Below are positions 27,881 to 41,369 of a stretch of DNA of 64,000 nucleotides, in pieces. The stretch comes from Climacteris rufus. Its lineage: Eukaryota > Chordata > Aves > Passeriformes > Climacteridae. The stretch spans positions 1,201,306 to 1,265,305 of the forward strand of contig VZRZ01000215.1 in NCBI GenBank assembly GCA_013398175.1, given 5' to 3'. Position numbers and translations under genes: made by a program. Below the pieces are notes generated by a model. The model worked only from the letters and a program-made list of their open reading frames with translations, did no database searches and had not been told where the DNA came from. The first letter of the stretch is position 1. Each line of letters begins with the position of its first letter.

Positions 27881-29380
27881 ATTTTCCTTTGGGTAACCAA
27901 ACCAGTTCCTAAAGTTTAAAAATACGGTAGGTATATAGTTGAAGGTGTAAGAAAGTTCTTTTCTTCACCTCTTTCACTTTGGTAGAGTTCCTAAAAATCT
28001 GTTTCTACTCAGGGGTAGAAATAAGTCAAAGGGAAAAAAACTGGGGAAAAAATAATTCATCAGCTGGGAATGGATGAAACATTGGACAAAATCCTAAGGT
28101 GGTATTAAATAGGAGACAAAGAATGATGCTTCTTTTATAACACTGTTCACAGGACTTGTGTGGTGGCTGGGTTTAAGTGTAAAAACTTGTTGCTCAGACA
28201 AGTTACTTGGTGTTCAACTTCTTCCCTATATAAAAATACTTAAAATGGTAGCCAAAAATGCTGTGAGGTTCTAAGATGGGAACTGTAGACAAGTGCTATC
28301 TTTTAAAAGCTATTAAAGAAATACAGCCTCTGTGGTTTCTGAGCAATTTTACAAACTGCAACCTTGCATGATGAATGAAAAGCAGTAGGGAAACTGATTT
28401 CACTTCCACGCTTCATACATCAAATGCTTTTTAAAATATCATGACAAAGTGCTGCAGCAATTGCATCTGAATGTGGTGCTTTCCTTTCCTGAACTGTTTA
28501 AAGCTGAGCATCATTGGCTGTGTAAATATTGATAACTTTAAACACTGGAGGAAAAATTACTGTGTAATCCGGGTAGACTCAAGTACTGCAATTTTAAGAC
28601 AAGATTTTAAACAGAATGTGCTAAAACTAGTTTCAGGTAATACTCCTTTCATAATAATGAAATGTACAAGTCTCCAGGGTACCCCATCACCTTTGTGCAG
28701 AAACAGCAGGAAGGAAAAAAACTGCCACGGCTCAAAGGATGTTTCACAATTACAATTCCTTGAAAAAGTTAATAGTGCATGAAACTCACATAAAATTTCT
28801 TTCATAATTTATTAAATATTAACTTGTTTGAAATGTAGACTGTCCTTCATCATTGCCTACAGAGTGATACTATATTCATACTTGAGGAGGGAAACCTCTG
28901 AGTGTAAACCATTGTGTGTAGTTGTGTATCGTTTTTAAATGATCTGAAAAAACATTATTTTCTCAGGCACTTTTTAGGATTTCCTTGCTTGAACTTACAT
29001 TAAAGTAAGCATGACTGAAGAAATGGTGTTGAAGTCACGCTCTCCGTTCTGTTTGTAATCTAGATATGATCTTTGATACATTAAAAATATTAATTATTGC
29101 ACTAGTTCCCATAATTACTGGAATGAATTCACTGCTGTCTGCCTTAAGCTGATGCTTGTTATAAAAAACCTGCTTTTGTAGTTGATCATGGTAATGTAAG
29201 AGACAAAATTATAATTCTGCCATTGTGAATTTAATAAATACTTCTCTATCTGTATTACCAAGGCACACACTTCTATCTTTGGTGAAATGTAAAGCACCAC
29301 ATTGACTTTCTAGTAAAATACTAAGTATTAGAGGTAGTTCTGTTATTGGTGAGTGCAAAACTTGTGAATAAATCACATTT

Positions 29381-29426
29381 ATGGATGGTAGACTTTTCTT
29401 TATATGGATGGTAGAGTTTTCTTTAT
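29381..29426. repeat. Tandem duplication, 23 bp x 2
   Basis: Two adjacent 23-bp copies beginning atggatggtagacttttc and atggatggtagagttttc, differing at one base. Confidence 0.95.
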
Positions 29427-32400
29427 GTTTATTTAAAGTTTCTATCATACTGTTATGCCACACTTGCAGTTAGAGTAGTTATGTATTGAGTTACGAGTAG
29501 AGTGATCTGGTTCTCAGACTGAACATACCAGGCTGTATTTTGGATCAATTAGAGCATTTTTAAGTCTGGAGAAGTTTATTTTTAGTTTCAAAGGGAGTTC
29601 AGTAACAGGCAAAGATGTCTTAGAGTTTCTGCTTTATAACTCTGTGTCATCTTGGACAAATTCTTTTTACCTTCATTCGTGGATGGATTAAATAAATTGC
29701 CAGCTTGCTTAGACAGAACCTAAGAAAAGCACAAAGAAAAGGCAATTCTGTCTGGGAACATTAGACCGCAGCCCTTTCACCTGCCTCTGAATCGCAGTGA
29801 ATGACACTTTCTTCTTCCTTTTGCTCTGAAGCTTGATTTATAAAATAATAGTTTACTGTTCTATAGCAGCGCAGAAATCAGGGTTAGGAGGTTGATTCAG
29901 AAAGAGGGTAGATGAAAAAAAGAACTGGTACACATACCTGTAGAAGGAAGGTCGCTACGCAGCTACACTGCTCAATTTCCCTGCATAAGTGATCCCATTT
30001 GAGAAGGAGCAAGTGCAGTGATCCCATTCTCAGAGAAGTTCCTTGAATTCTTTCTCAGAATAGAACAAGCCATTGAAATCATGAAGTTTCTGGGCTTGAG
30101 CTTCTGTTTCTAGCCCCACTTTCAGGTTTGAAAGTCTGAGCTGTGAAAGTTTTGGTTCATCAGTTTCACAAAGTCTGAAGTGTTACTTATTTAAAGCAGG
30201 TTGAAGTGGTTGCACCAATGAATTATGTAATGTTATACTCAAAAACGTTCCCCCTACCAAGGCAGTCAAAAGAGAAGTTGGTTTATATCGCTCTGTTGTA
30301 ATATATAACAGGTGACCTACTTTTGTACTTTCTACATGGGAACACAAAGAACAACACTATATTTATGTACTTTGAGATCTTCCTACACATTTCTCTGTCC
30401 TTTCTTTCTTTAGCTTTTTTCTCCTTTGTTTGTATTCTATGCCCAGAAATGAGACACTAAATGAAATAAAGCAAGTTTTTTCATTTGACCAGGGTACAAA
30501 ATATGCATAAATTTCTATTAAATGTGATCTAAAATGTATATTTTCATATTTCTTTGAAAAGAAAAAGGATTTTTTTAAACATGTGTCTTACCTATACCTC
30601 TCTATTTGTTTGAATTTTAGGTTTTTATATGTGTCTCATACAATTTTTTTTAAAATTCGTTCTTAAGAAACTCTTGGGTCTTTTTATTTAGTTTTTAGGG
30701 CTTTTTCCTTGGTAAGGGAGGAACTTGACTCTTACATAATTGAATGTGAAAAATATGTTATTAAAATTGATACATGCAAAATACTGTTAAAGGTATAGCT
30801 TAAACTAGACTTTTCCCCTTGCACTGACCTTCTCTACTGTATAATAAAACATACTATTGTAACCAAATCAAATAGCAGACAATTTTCTGGCAGTAATGTT
30901 TTTGAGATTCGTGGCATCTGTTCAATTGGCGCTTGTGAAGCACTGGGAGATACTCAGATGAATGAGGCTGTGTCAGTGTATGTGTGAGAGGAACCCTTCG
31001 AAGGAGCAGCATGTCTAAATAAATGCATCTTGGACTTTAATGAATTTAGTTGTGGAGGAACTGTCCTAAGTAAAATAGCCTATGAAAGGCAAAACATAAA
31101 CATTAAATTCCTTGGATGCCTTTTATTGGGAAAGTAGGATTCATAAAGGCACAGTATGTTGCAGGCTTTATTTCACAGTTCTGCCAACACGAATCCAATC
31201 TGAGCTCGAGCACAGCTGCTATTCCTGCCAGTCCTCCTCACTCTCCTGATGGAGCTTGATCAGCTCTCTTTGTTTTCTATGTTCTCTTAAAATGAACGCT
31301 GTTTAATGATCTCCGCTAATGAATTTGTGATGTCCTGTTCAGGGACTTTTATTTATAGAGTGCTTCCCCCCAGCATTTAAATACTCTTTACTGACATAGT
31401 ATAGGGTAAGGTAATGAGAAAAAATAGATGTGAAGTTTAGGATGGATTATGATGGCTAGAAATACATAGAGAAAACTAGATGTTCTTACAACAATTGTGC
31501 TATTCTTTTTATCCCTGTAACACAGTTACTCCTCCTCCGCCCCCCACACAACAGATTTGTAATGAAAGAATAGAATCTTGTGCAGGCTGCAACTCCCAAA
31601 GGTAAAACCCACAGTACTAGACTTCCATCTGTATAGCCTATTTTATTTCAGAGAGATTTCATTTAGTTTTCCTTGGTTAAATTAGTCTGAAATACTGTCT
31701 TTGCAAGTTCATTAAAATTGTTCTATAATGGGTGTCTGCCGTAATTTTTGGAGTTTTATATTCAGTTTTTTGGTGGTGCTGCTTGCTGTTTACCTGATGT
31801 TCTTGTCATCCTTTCTGGCATATCCTGATGTTTGTCACCCTCTCTTGCCTTTGCACTCACCTTCATTGCCAGTAGTGTTACTCCTGACCTGTTCTCCATG
31901 GAAGTATTTTGCCCTCTTCCTTTCCGCCCCCATAATAAAATTCTAGAGTAAAAAAAAATAAAAAATCACCTGCGTTAGTTATGTGTAATTGGAGGGGAGA
32001 AGGGAATCCTCTTTGGTTGAATAATACATTTTTATAGAATTTAAGAAGATTATTTCACCAGTATACTTATCTGTAATGTTTACATTTACCAAACATAGCC
32101 CTTACGGGTTAGTAAAGGCTTTTATCTGCTTGAACAAACTAAGGCCATACATGTGAAAAAACATAAGCTCTAACATTTGAAAAAGGCTGATAAGTATTAT
32201 CTGAGTAATCTGAACTGGTCTAATTGCCCTTTGAAAACTTTTCCCCCACACAGTTTACCCTTAATGAAGGAACTTGTTTCAATAACGTTTTTTCTTCTCA
32301 AGTTTGTTACTATGCTCAACTTTCTTGTCTAAAAAATTTGCATTTCTACTTTGAAATTTGAGTGCTTTAGCCACAACTAATTTGTGCATTAACTTCGTTA

Positions 32401-35400
32401 TATGTTGTAGGTGTGTGCTAATTAGTTATTGAGTAAATGGAAATGAGAGTAGATCCTAATTGCTGAGTAAGGTGGCGAAAACTTGATGTCAATATAACCC
32501 AAAACTTTACAGAGTTCTGTTTTTTATTGCTTTAATGTGAAGCTTCCTGCACACAGTGGATTAAAGACCGACTTCCATCTCTGGTTAACTGATATAAATT
32601 GTTCTCCTGTGATTTTTTTCTCCTTCCATCTCTGCTGTGCACAGGTACTTGTTCCTTGCAGAGGTGCTGATGCTGAGTGGTGCCTGAAAGCTGCTGGGGT
32701 CATTTTCAGCAGAATGCTGGTGTGGGTGCAGAGGTGGGGAGGAGATGACATGGCTGGGAGATGTGGAAAGGAGGGAGCCATGGCAGCTGGAATTCAAATT
32801 GATAGCATAAACTGATGTGGAACTGGAGCACAAGAGACTTGGGTCTGGTATTGGATCTCAGTATCTTCCTTTTCTCAAAATTTGTAGTATGGTCATATTA
32901 TGTACAAGTAAGTGTCTGAATCATTACTTTTCCCTGGAGGTCTCTGAAGACTCAATAAATTCCAGAGGGATAGGAGAAAGCTGATATTATGGCACGACTC
33001 AGAAAGAGTAAATGGAATGACTCATAACCTGGGCCAATTGAACATTTGCTTATGACAATAATTTTTGACTAATGATATGGGACATAACAAGTAAAAAGGA
33101 CAATCAGAAATCTAATCAGTACTCTTGAAAAGAATTTTTGCCAATTCATTTTTTCTTTATCTCTATCATGACAGCATTCTTTAGACATTGCACATAAGTA
33201 TTTGGGTGATCTGCATGCTGTGGATTGAGATTGCCATGGTATCTGTTAGAGTTTTAAATACATTTTTCTAAATGTGGGTGAGAAAATTAAAGTAATTAAT
33301 TTTGCATGGACTCTGAGACAAGAATTGAGCACAGCCATTTTGCTAACAAAGTTTGCACATTCTTTTTGTCGCCTTTTGTAACTGATTTTCTGTAACTACT
33401 AATGGAAAAGGTTTAATAAAAGCTAATAAACTCATTTGATTTTTTAAAATAAGATTACAAATCTGATAAAGCATAAATGCATTAACACTGTTGAATTCTG
33501 TAGGCCTTTTAATACATTTTAACTTAAAAAATCAAGTAAAAGATGAAAAGAAAAAGACAAAACCTGAGCAACTGGAATGATAAGAGTCAATGGCAGAGCA
33601 GCTTTCCCTTGTGAAAGAATGGTTTCATCTTTGTTGTCTTCCTTTGTAGAGTTTATTCCTTCCACGACCTGCAGTGTCCTTAATCCTTCCAACCATTTTT
33701 ATATTTCAGCTGGAAGTCTTTTGTGAACATAATACATTACAGAAATTTTGGTATGGCTTTTTTCCCCGAACACCTCTAATCTCTATTATGGTTTCCTTAT
33801 TCTATATCTTTAAAACTCTTTTATACTTCATTAACTGTTTTTGTAGCACAAAATACCCCGTCAGAAGCTGACTTAATACTTCATCCTTCATCCATCCACC
33901 AAGCACCTATTGTTACTTTTTGAATTTTTAATTATGGCTTAATGTCATAAAACAGTAGAAGTATAGTACATCTAATAGAAGTATTAATGCTATTTTTAAA
34001 ACTTATGGGATGGGAAAAGAACAAAAGTGAGTAGCAGTTGGTGTAGTTGCTGGGACAGGGTGTGAGGGATTCATGGAGATTCATGGATTCAGTGAATTGG
34101 GGTGAAGCATCAATCAATTGCCTGCAGTTTTGTTCCTTGATCAATATGCAGTTTCTTCTTGGTCTTATTGATCCTTTCTGCGTATTTAATGTACTTTCAT
34201 TTTATGAGACCTATACAATCGTTTAATGGAGTGGGTTGAGTTGGGTTTGAATTATTTTCACTTGATACAACATTGTTTTAAACATACTGGGTTCATTTAC
34301 TGGATATCTGTAATGTTAGCTGCCACTAAGAGAAAAATAGCTCATCTGTAGAACTGTCTATAGCCAAGTGTCCACGTTTGACCTACCTGAGAAAGTTGCA
34401 CACTCTCAATATCTGTATTTCAAAATGTCAGGTGTTGTTCAGTAGTATGTTGGGGGGGCGTTGTTGGTTATTTTCTGTTTGTTTGTTTGCTTGTTAACTC
34501 TGAAAACTGGGGAAATAGGAATTCACAGCAGAGCAGCTTGATCGCAGTGTGAGCTGTGCTGAAGATCAGTTTGCTTATAATAGACTTTTGCTGAGCAGCA
34601 GCCCATCAGTGCTGTGGGACAGCATCATTGTGAATTCTCAGCTCACTGTGTGTGTGCCTCTCGCAGAGCCCCACTGCTGCACACCCTGGTGTTGTGCTCC
34701 TCCAGTGCTCAGCTGCCTGCCCAGCTTTGGTCTGGGCTGCACTTGAGAACTTGTGCTGTCCTGCCTCTTCCAGATGTTCCTTTCAGCATACATAGAGTGG
34801 TGTAAATGCATTTTTGCCAAGCGAGCCTGAGTTAGCTCTGGAGTGAAATGGGATACATTGCACCAGCAGAAGCCCTTTTGTACACTTAGGCTTTTTGCTG
34901 GCGTAAAAATGCTGTAAACCTTTCGCTTCATCCCTGGGATGGTGCACTAAGAAAAGTTTGTAATCTAGAGCTGGATTTAGTATGTCTTAAGAATAGAATA
35001 TAGAATCAACTGTGTTGCACTTTAGTAAGCAAAGCTAGTGAAAAATACTGGGTGAGTCATGATGAATACTCTATTTTTTTCTATCCCCCTTTTTTGTCCT
35101 CAAAACAATTTGATGGGGCTGGTTTAACAGATGGGCAGAAAACCTATCACTATGTGTTGGAAAACTGTTTCCAGATGAAGAACAGTTTTCTTAAGTCATT
35201 TGCACTCTTCTTTGTCTTTGTTCAACATTGACTGAACTAGTCAAAACATTTTAAGCACATTAAGCAATAACATATTAAGCAAGTCTATAAAATAATTACA
35301 TTGAAACTAGAAGCTAAGAGTTCTTAGAAATATTTACAGTAATATCTGACTTAGTGTAAATCTTACGATAATTGCTTTTGAATCTTCTAGGAGCCTTGTG

Positions 35401-38400
35401 CTGTGGGTAAAGAAAAAGTTTGTTAGGGTTGATGTGCTATTTCATACTGAAATATTTAGGATTATCTGGTAAATTTATTTCTGAATTGAGTAAGACCTGT
35501 GCTTTCCCTTTGTTGTAAATGCTGAGCTGTGATGATGAAGCAGAGACAAGGTTTATGTCTCTCCTTCCAAGAGACCTTTTGTAGAGTTATTAAGGTGTTG
35601 CAGCACCTTTTGTTTTTCACGGTCTTTATTTCAGTACATTTCCTTGTACAGCAGTTGCACAGCACTGCTGTGCCTGAATTCAGGTGGAGGTTTTAATGGT
35701 ACTTCCACGTCTGTTTTGGTCCTGGTCACTCCTATTAAGAACTTTTATGAGTCTGCCCTCTGCATGTTATCTGGGAAGACCCAGACTCTTAAAATTTATG
35801 TAAGGTTAATAGTCTGCAGAATTTTGCAGAGTATGAGTAAGAACTTGGCAGGAATTGCCAAAAAGCTGTGGCAGATTTATGCTGTGCTTTGTAGTCTCAA
35901 AACAGGTTCAAAGGACATTGTTGATGTCAGGTGACAAGTAATACACCATTTAATACCTCTTCTGTGGTGGAGATGAGTCAGGTAGTTATCAATTTCTAAA
36001 CACATTTGCAAAATAAAATTGTTCTGACAAGAGATTTGGAAGTTTTCTGGATGTGAGATTTGCTGGAATGATGCTGAAATGCGTATGGACATTTGGGCTT
36101 CTTTTTTTCCCTGTCCTTGCTATGTGAAAGGGGATAGGAGAATCCTGTAATTTAATCTGAGGCAATGTCTTCAGTATGTTTCCCCTGACATGAGAGAAAT
36201 CTCAGGTCTGCAGTTTTTTCCCCATTAAGATGTTCTCTGTCTTACCTCTGCCTGCAGGCTCTCTGTGCAATTCTCACCAGTGAATCGTTTGATTCCTCTC
36301 AAGTCCTTGCTGGAGGGGAGCCAGCAGTGATCACTTTCAGGAAGAGGCAGTGAGAGAAGTGTAGCTGAAAAACAGCTCCTTAACCTTTCTACATAAAGCA
36401 TGTCACTTGAAAGTGGGGATACTATAGAATCCTTTGTTACCAGGCCCAGACTCCTCACACTGTGCCTGTTTTTTTCAAAAAATACATTTGAAGATCTGTC
36501 TCAGCTGCTACATGTTCTCTGGAAAGGGACAGGCAGTACTATGCCTCCTTGACTGTATTGCTAGCTTGTGGCAGTGTGGGATTGAAAAATCTCATCCTAC
36601 TTATATGTATTTCCACATTTTTAGATGTTATTATCGAGATAAAGTTTGAGAACCTGAACTTTAAAGATCCGTTTTCAGGACTGAAAACCCGGGGACTGTA
36701 AAGCAAGGGTTCTGTAGAAGTTCAGGAATAGAGAAACAAAGTAAAACATATGTACCAATGTTGTTTTAAAAAAGTTAGAACTATGCCACGATTTCTTGAG
36801 GACTGACTCATTTCTGAGCTCTTAACACTGTTGTTGCTGATGCTTCCCTTTGTTGTTTTCTAGGGAAGGAAATGGAGGTTGGGTCCCTCTCTCTCCCTCT
36901 CCATCATTTGCTCCCTCTTTCCTGGCTATGCAGCATATTTTCCAGTTCTACTTGGGGCAGAGGGTGAGGGAGACAGACTCACAGCAGCACAAGTGGTTAC
37001 TTGGAGAGTGAAGGTAGAATGAAGAACACACATGCAAACAGTACTTAGACTCCAAAAATACAAGTCCTCAAAGACATGAAGCATGGAGAAGTATTCTGAA
37101 ATGTTCTGTTTTATCAGACCAAGGAATTTTTTTTTTCTTTTCCTGTTTTTTTCTTCTCTCAGAAATGTACTTTTGGTGGTTTGTGCATTTTATTAACTTA
37201 ACATGGTTCCCTTTGTGAGCCCTCACCGACATCCCTCCTTTTAGTTGCTGCGGGGCCTTTGATACTCAATTTCATTTTTTTCGCCTTGTTACATTTTTAA
37301 AGCAGGAATTGAGTTCTGCTTATTTTACCCCTGCAACAGACTTTATATAAAATTTTTCTGTCATTTGTTGTAGTGTGTGAACTTTGAGTAATTTTTGTAA
37401 ATACCTACCCATCAACCCCTTTTCTATTTTCCTTTCTTCTTACAAGCTGCTACTTGTATATGAGATGATGGAAAACTGGCATTCTCTAAATGAGCCAATG
37501 AAATTATTTTCCTATTTCCTGTTATCAAATATAAAATTTTATTATTGAAGCCTTATGCTCCTAAGGAGTGCTCTGTCTCACCTAGAATGACTTTGAAGAG
37601 CTGTCTCATTTCCCCTTACTCCAGCAATTTGCCTTGATCCCTAACGCTGCTTGCTGAATTCAGATCAAACATAATTAACTTTGTGGTTGAAAATGAATCT
37701 TCAGGAGAGTTAGATGAAACTTGGAATTGTTGCTTTCTGGGAAGGTTTGACATTTTGAAGTCCAGTTTTCATCCAATTTGTGACAAATATGCCTTGCTGC
37801 TTTTCCCTCTCAAATTATTTCCTAACATAACATGACATAATCAAAATATATTTTTTCTTTAAATGGGAAGCAATTGCTGCTTCCAAGCAGTTACTGAACT
37901 GTCTTATAAAATGCATTTAATTTTGAATTCTCATTTATGATAGCATAAATACATGTATTTAAAAAAAAAGTCAGTGCCTTGCATAGGCTACACTTTTCTT
38001 TCTTAGATCATTTGTGTAAATCAAATGGAAATTCTGTTAAATATGGAATGCTTGTAGTCTTGTAGTCCTAGAGCACTGTTCTATCTTCAGTGCTTGCTGT
38101 CAGAGAGTGAAGGAGCTGAGGTCTGTGGGAGCTCAGCCTGCTGGTGGCTGTGCTGGCATCACGGGAGGGCCCAGGGCTGCCAATCTGGTGGGTGACTCGG
38201 CCTCTCAAGAGCCACTGCTAACGCCAGCCTCTGCCGGGATCCTCTGCTTCAGCCAGTCCTAAAAAGCCATTTTATTTACAAATATGATCTGTGTAATGTC
38301 TCCTGAAATGCAGTCAGCTGATCCTGCCTATTTCATTACTTGCAGTGACTTTGATTGGGTCAGGGAACAGAAAGTGGTCTGAAGTTGGGATGTCAGAGAG

Positions 38401-39502
38401 TTCGCACGGTGGGAGGAGTGCCTCTGTAAGCAGGAATTGGCAGTGGCTCTGTCCGAGCCAAGGTCACCGACTTTTGTTGTTTTTCTCAATTGGTAGAACT
38501 TGCAACTTCTTTTCCTTTCATGGTGTTTAGAGTCATGAAGTACCCAGAGGGGTCAGGCTCAGGCTCAGCACTGTACTGGCACTACTGTGGTTAGGGAGCG
38601 TGCCTGCGGTCCGTCAGTCATTCTGTTGGGATTCTTGTGTCAGAGAAGTAGTTGTGTAGTGTTTGGTAACTTGCTAACTGCAAATTATCCAATGAACAAT
38701 CCATGGCAAACACTCCTGTGATAGGATGAGCATGGAGAGGTCACCCAGCTGTCAGTGGCCTCCCCCTACAGATGAGTTTCAAATGGCTGGGGGTAAGTAT
38801 GATGGAGGTACATGGAATCCTGAATGCTGTGGGAGGAGCAAAGAGCCATCATGAACAGTCACCCTCTTCCATTACAAGCCCTAAAAGGCACTGAATGAAA
38901 CTGCTGGGTGGCAGGTTCACAGTGCAAAGCTGCTGCCCCTTGCCATGTGTGTTCCAGTTGCCATGGGAAGCAGTGGTGGCCAGATGTTTCCATGAGTTCC
39001 AGGAGATACTTTATAGCTAACAGAACAGAAACAGAAATTGAGGATTATCAAACTCAACAGTACTCACAATACTTGTTGCTCATAATATTGCTAAACCATA
39101 AAGCTCCATGGAGCTTCTGCTTTCCAAGTTGTTCATGCATTGGGCTCAGCACCCCGTGTTGGAAAAGGAGCTTGGCTAACCTGAGGGTGAAATCAAGTCA
39201 TTGAAGCTAACAGCCAAGACCACAGCTAGTCTAGCAGCTTATCTCTTAGCAGCTGTTGATAAGAGATTATATGCTGCTTGCTGAGCGGAGATGTCCCAGA
39301 GAAACATACTTGTCAGTAATAAATTTTACATATTAGAATTGCATATGTTGTCGTGTTTCCAGTCAAAGCTGTTTACTGCTGCTACTTCTTGATTTTCAGA
39401 GTTTCAGTGATAAATGGTTTTGAGTGTAAAATATCGTTAATTTTGAAGGCAATTGATAATCTCAATTTAATTTTCTGCTTAGGATATTTTCAGGTTTTGA
39501 TT

Positions 39503-39523
39503 TTTGTTTGTTTGTTTGTTTTT
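39503..39523. repeat. (TTTG)n microsatellite
   Basis: About four to five tttg units in a T-rich context. A shorter similar run lies near 34478-34495. Confidence 0.85.
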
Positions 39524-40458
39524 GTGTGGCAAAATACATTTTCTGGATGTTGGAAAAATGTAAATTTTAATTGTGGTGCAGTGTAATAATTTCTTTATTT
39601 CAGGGTTGGGTTCCTGTTAGGAAGTTCAGTATATGCTCTTGAGAAATCATTTTACCCCTGTTTGTTTGTTGTTTTTTTTTTTCTCCTGAAGGAGAAGGTG
39701 TTTAATTTAAACAATATTAATGTTTCTTTTGGAGAAGACTCTGTTTCTTTCCTGATCTTGAAATGATTCATAACTATCAGCAGTAAATTTCACAAATTAT
39801 GCTTTGTAAGGCTTGAGAAAAATCTGTTATCAGACTAAATATTATTTAGAATTAGAGGAACTGTAATAAAAATTATGATAGAATCATATGAATACACAAT
39901 GAATCTGTATGTTTTCTCAATTTTATTTTAAGTATTAAATTACTAAACATCTTTCAGCCTTCAAGCAGCGCATTTTTTGTCTGTTCAACTTTTTTGTGTT
40001 AATTATTAGATACAATTGGCTGACAGATGTAGGTAATAATTGGTTCATAGATAATTATTAAATTCTACAAAGACAATATCAGCATTATTTATTTATTAGC
40101 AGTTATTTGCTAAATTAAATGTTTTCACCCATCTGTTAACAATTTGTGCCTTTAGTGACTGAAAGACTTGCTTGAACTTATTGTTTGCTTCCTTGGATAT
40201 CCAAACTTTTTAAAAAAGCGATTTCTATTTTTAGCATTCAGGTCTTTACTTTGAACTCTGCTACAACAGATACTGATTTTTAGTTTTGTCTCTCTGTGGC
40301 ATTAATGATAGTAGAACTCAAATGTGTCATCAGTACCGTATTTGGGAAGACTTAGCTTTTATTTTTTATCCGTTTTGAAATAGCAGTGGGAGAACTATGG
40401 CTTCTCTTTCTGTTTCTGTCAATATTTAATCATTTTGAGAGGTCAAGTACCTTTTTGT

Positions 40459-40776
40459 GTGTTGCCCTGCTTCTTGCAGTTGTGACTGTTTTACTTTCTT
40501 TGTAGCTGGTTTCTCACAGTCCTTTCTGTAAACATAGCTATTATGTTATTGTAACTGTATCTTATTATTCACATTCCTTTCTCATGGACACAGAACTTTG
40601 ATGGACATTTCCTTTGACCACTGTAATTGAGGGAGGAAGAACTGATTTCCTCCAATGAATAATGATATCCAAATGGATATAAAAAATAAAGAAGGCGGGT
40701 CTTGCCCCTTCCTTCCTTCTCTCTGATCCTGGTAACAGGTGTCTCTGGCTCGTCCTTTCGTGTCGATACTGTGACA
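40459..40776 (+). repeat. Left arm of large inverted repeat
   Basis: This 318-bp arm is matched in reverse complement by 41055-41369. It opens with gtgttgccctgc and ends with gtgaca. The inner ~240 bp, from acatagctat onward, agree at about 92 percent by eye, including the block ctcatggacacagaacttt. The outer ~75 bp are more diverged. I recognise no known element family, no terminal short inverted repeat and no target-site duplication at the outer ends. Confidence 0.9.
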
Positions 40777-41054
40777 TTTGTGAAATCTTAATCCGTGGTA
40801 ATTTTCAACCTTCGAATATGCATGTGCTTTCCAATTTTAACGTGTGGTTTTTGTAGAAAATCATGGTCAGTGTACATAAAGGATCCCAGGCTGGTAGCGA
40901 TAGATCACCCTGCGCTTTGAGGCTGCCAAAGAACTTCAGCAGGCGGCAGGAAGGTGTGTGCCAGGCTGTGTCCAGGCAGCGCTGGAGCAGGCATCGGGCC
41001 ATTGTTGCCCTCTGTTCGTGTGTGAGCAGCAGCTCTGCAGGTCGGCTGCTCTGC
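40777..41054. other. GC-rich spacer of the inverted repeat
   Basis: The spacer between the arms is noticeably GC-richer than its surroundings (for example 40970-41050) and contains repeated gcagc/caggc words. No coding family is recognisable in any frame. It may be a remnant of an older element or simply local composition. Confidence 0.5.
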
Positions 41055-41369
41055 TGTCACTGCAGCGACACAAAAGGAAGAGCCAGAGACACCTGTGTCC
41101 AGGATCAGAGAGAAGGAAGGAAGGGCCTCAAGACCCGCTTTCTTTATTTTTTATATCTATTTGGAAATCACTATTCATTGGAGGAAATCAGTTCTTCCTC
41201 CCTTAACTACAGTGGTCAAAGGAAATGTCCATCAAAGTTCTGTGTCCATGAGAAAGGAATGTGAATGATAAGATACAGTTACAATAACATAGCTATGTGT
41301 ACAGAAAGAACCGTGTGAAACTAGCTACAAGGGAATAATAATATTCAGTTGCAAAAAGCAGGGCAACAC
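41055..41369 (-). repeat. Right arm of large inverted repeat
   Basis: Reverse complement of 40459-40776, 315 bp long. It differs by a 3-bp gap near the acatagcta block and scattered substitutions. The two arms flank a 278-bp GC-richer spacer at 40777-41054 that shows no duplication of its own. Transcribed from either strand, the pair could form a hairpin of around 300 bp. The origin may be an inverted duplication or a foldback-type transposon. Confidence 0.9.

Larger units (their letters stand above)
27881..40458. other. Intronic DNA, no gene seen
   Basis: AT-rich with GC-richer patches at about 34510-34790 and 38100-38240 of unknown identity, and the 23-bp duplication at 29381-29426. No coding family recognised. 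Confidence 0.6.
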
